From contig WBMZ01011576.1 of NCBI GenBank assembly GCA_013400975.1, forward strand, positions 62,001 through 126,000: a stretch of DNA of 64,000 nucleotides, in the 5' to 3' direction. Below, piece by piece: positions 61,505 to 64,000 of this stretch (positions within the stretch are counted from its first letter, which is position 1; each line of letters begins with the position of its first letter). The stretch is from Atrichornis clamosus (Eukaryota > Chordata > Aves > Passeriformes > Menuridae). The notes beneath the pieces were generated by a model, which was not told the origin of the DNA, searched no databases, and worked only from the letters and a program-made list of their open reading frames with translations. Position numbers and translations under genes: made by a program.

Positions 61505-64000
61505 GTAAGCAATTAGGTTTACAGGAAAATTAACCCTTTCTGTAGATGTAGTAAGTAAAGCAAGAAATGAGAGAGTCGTAAGCAATATAATTACAATTAG
61601 AAAGAATTAAGTTCTACAAGAAGATGGATTTTTGTCATTGTGTTTTGAAGGATGAGCTTCCATAATTTGTTTTAACATAGAACTGAAAATGAGTCTTACG
61701 ATTGCCTGGGGGAGATTTGTAACATATTAAGTTCTTTTCCTCTGCTGTCCTTCTAACACACAAAGACTTTTTTTTTTTCAATTCAAATGCACACTTATTT
61801 TTCCTCGCAAAAGAAGTGAATAGTGATAAGCTGAATAACTCAACTAGAGTCTTCTGTAACTGGGGAGAGGAAAGAAGGAGGAGATTTCAACCCCCAGAGG
61901 CTTCTCCAGGTTATTTCTTCCATTTGATTTCCTGAAAAAAAACCCCAACTTGATAGTTTTGTTTATGTACATGTCTTGTTTAAGCTGTAAGTCCATCTTT
62001 AGAATATTTTGAATTCAGTTTTCAACTTGGTTTAGTAAAGAAACAGGAGTCTCAAAGATACTAGGTTTCTCTAAGGCTCATGTAATAAGTTGTAAGTTGT
62101 GTAACAAAAAAACCTCCATCCTCTCAAGACCCCTCACAATGGAAGTATGAAGCTGAAGTGCAACCTGTCTTTATAGAGTACACCAGAAAATCTCACTGTG
62201 ACATCTCAGCAGAGGGATAAAATTTTGGGGGCTTTCTTACTCTTTCCTTGATGCTAAAACTAATCTTATACCCTTATTTGTCTAAAAATCAGACTGGTAC
62301 CTTTCTTACTCACCAATAGAGATACGTGCGTGCACATTTAGAGAAAATCTTCCATATTTTGCATCTTCAGAAAGAAACTTTCTCATCAGTGAGACCTGGC
62401 AGCCGTGAGCCCATTCACAGGAACCGCATACCTGGCAGCTCCACCACTCTGTTGCAGACCCAAATTTGGCTACCCTGTTTTGGAACATGTGCCCCAGGTT
62501 GACCTGCCTGACAGCAGGTCGGCCAGATTTGGAGCTGGGAATAAGGGAATGCATAGCCTATGAGTTCAAAGGGTATGGATGCCATACCCTCTCTGCACCC
62601 TAAGCAGCAGTCCATGCGCTGTATCTAAAGTGCAGACCACATTATTGCATCCTATTAATTGCAGCCAGGTGTCACCTGAACAACTTGTGGTTATTCTTAA
62701 AACACAGTAGTTAGGTCTTGATTCCTCCTTAGTTCCACACAGAATGTAAGAAACTATAAATAATGAATAATACTACATATCTAATTGACATAATTGAAAC
62801 AGTAATTATCATAATAGCAGCAGTAAGATGTTATTACTAATATTATTAGCTCTGTGTCTAACAGCACACTTCCCATCCGTAGGAAGAGTCAGTAGCAGAA
62901 TCCCCATTTTGCAGAATGGGAACCTGAGGTACAGCCAGAAGTAATTTCTTATTTTGAATAGTTTTTTGGAAAACAAATTAGAAGTCTGTCATAATCTGTC
63001 ATAAATTTCTGCTAATTAGCTAATTTTTTGTCCATAGTGGTTTAAAAATAATACATTAAAATGTTTCCCCAACATTTCCTTAATTATCAGAGTGGTTTTT
63101 TTACATACGGAATGTAAGCATACTGGTAGCAGCTAGGATTAGCAAAGATAATTTCAAAGATAAACAGTTTTGACTGCAGTTTGGTTAACATATGGGAGAT
63201 TAGTAAATCCTATAATAAATGCATCACTGACCACTCTGCTGTACTCTTTTTGATTCAGATGATGAAAAAATGCACATAAACCAGAAAGATGCTTGGCCAG
63301 GATGCACAGCAGTTTTTTTCTTGTCACAGGCCAGCTTTGTGCTTTGAGAAGCCATGTAAAATGTCCTGTTTTCATTAAGGAAAATTTTAAAAGTAGCATA
63401 TTTTCCTTTATCGTCAGACAACATTATAAAATTTAAGCCCCAGCAAGGATAAGCATCCACAATTTCCTGTATATAGTTTGCAGAAATAATTAAAATGTTG
63501 GTAAAAAATGGTAAATTCCCTTAAACTCTTCTAAAATTGTTTTACACAAAAGTATTTTTTTCTTGTATTTTTTTTATAGTTTCATCAAAACTTATAGACT
63601 AATCAAATTAGTCTTTTGTTAACATTTCAAAGGAAGGCCTTTATTGGGCTGTTTTTAGGAAATATACCTCAAGGGAAGTACCATACAGATGAACACTAAA
63701 CCAGTATTATGCTACAATTTAGGGACACTGGCTTCTCATTATTCCAGTGAATTTCTGGAATGCAGAATTTTAATGCAGCTTTTAAAACTGTCAAAGTATT
63801 TTAAGAAAAAAAATACATGCATATATATATTTATGTAAGAAAATATATAATGGTCATCACAGTCAGAAAATCATGTTGCCTATCTGGATTTCTCCTGGCA
63901 CTTCCACTGGTTGTCACTGTTTGTTTGGTGCAATTAATTAAGTAGATTTTTGTATCATGCCCCATTTTCTGAATTATGATAGAAACTCTATAGCCACTTT
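61505..64000 (+). other. EPHA7: EPHA7 intron downstream of the 169-bp exon (5' part)
   Basis: The intron begins at the GTAAGC donor and runs off the window. No transmembrane-helix exon is visible. The intron holds a MIR-like fragment on the minus strand (about 62862-62945), a GC-richer patch near 62380-62640 with a perfect short hairpin at 62571-62589, and otherwise AT-rich sequence. Confidence 0.85.
62862..62945 (-). mobile_element. MIR-type SINE core fragment
   Basis: On the + strand, CCCCATTTTGCAGAATGGGA then ACCTGAGGTACAGCC is the reverse complement of the MIR core, where the family reads CTCAGTTTCCCCATCTGTAAAATGGGG. The flanking ATTATTAGCT-rich sequence resembles the AT-rich segment after the core. 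Only part of the element is readable. Confidence 0.5.

Noticed and set aside
61505..64000. Transmembrane-helix exon of EPHA7
   Set aside because: I looked for the short linker and hydrophobic helix with flanking splice sites after 61504 and did not see them; the exon presumably lies beyond the window.

Overview
This is a vertebrate nuclear window, AT-rich, made almost entirely of intron. It very probably comes from a bird. The evidence is a CR1 LINE 3' end of the avian type (28660-29040, minus strand), a second short CR1 tail (50760-50808), several worn inverted repeats of a kind I associate with sauropsid genomes, an old amniote MIR-type SINE, and two spliced exons on the + strand that read as the Eph receptor EPHA7. 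I cannot name the species.

The only protein-coding sequence I can support is two internal EPHA7 exons: 57682-57806 (125 bp) and 61336-61504 (169 bp). Both have clean AG acceptors and GTAAG donors, their phases are compatible, and joined they encode the second fibronectin type III domain of the receptor ectodomain. Positions 1-57681 are therefore most simply read as the 3' part of one very large EPHA7 intron. I did not see the preceding FN3-1 exon, nor the following transmembrane exon between 61505 and 64000.

Layout: 1-28660 is unique AT-rich intron with scattered ancient repeats (inverted repeat 572-642, MIR-like SINE 10683-10925, degraded L3/L2-like LINE about 18265-19460) and some candidate conserved non-coding stretches (about 1065-1175, 7690-8260, 23925-24090). 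28660-31500 holds the CR1 copy, a perfect 30-bp tandem duplication (29964-30023) and a probable solo LTR (about 30883-31481). 31500-57681 is intron with G/T-rich tracts, microsatellites, a further candidate regulatory stretch near 35340-35520 and a decoy or cryptic acceptor at 33847. 57682-61504 holds the two exons and an intron containing two copies of a roughly 240-bp sequence plus a possible intronic poly(A) site. 61505-64000 is the beginning of the next intron.

No operons, CRISPR arrays, tRNA or rRNA genes were seen. I did not find a new multi-gene system. The most testable ideas are a possible truncated, soluble EPHA7 isoform made by intronic polyadenylation just after the 125-bp exon, and the candidate enhancers inside the giant intron.
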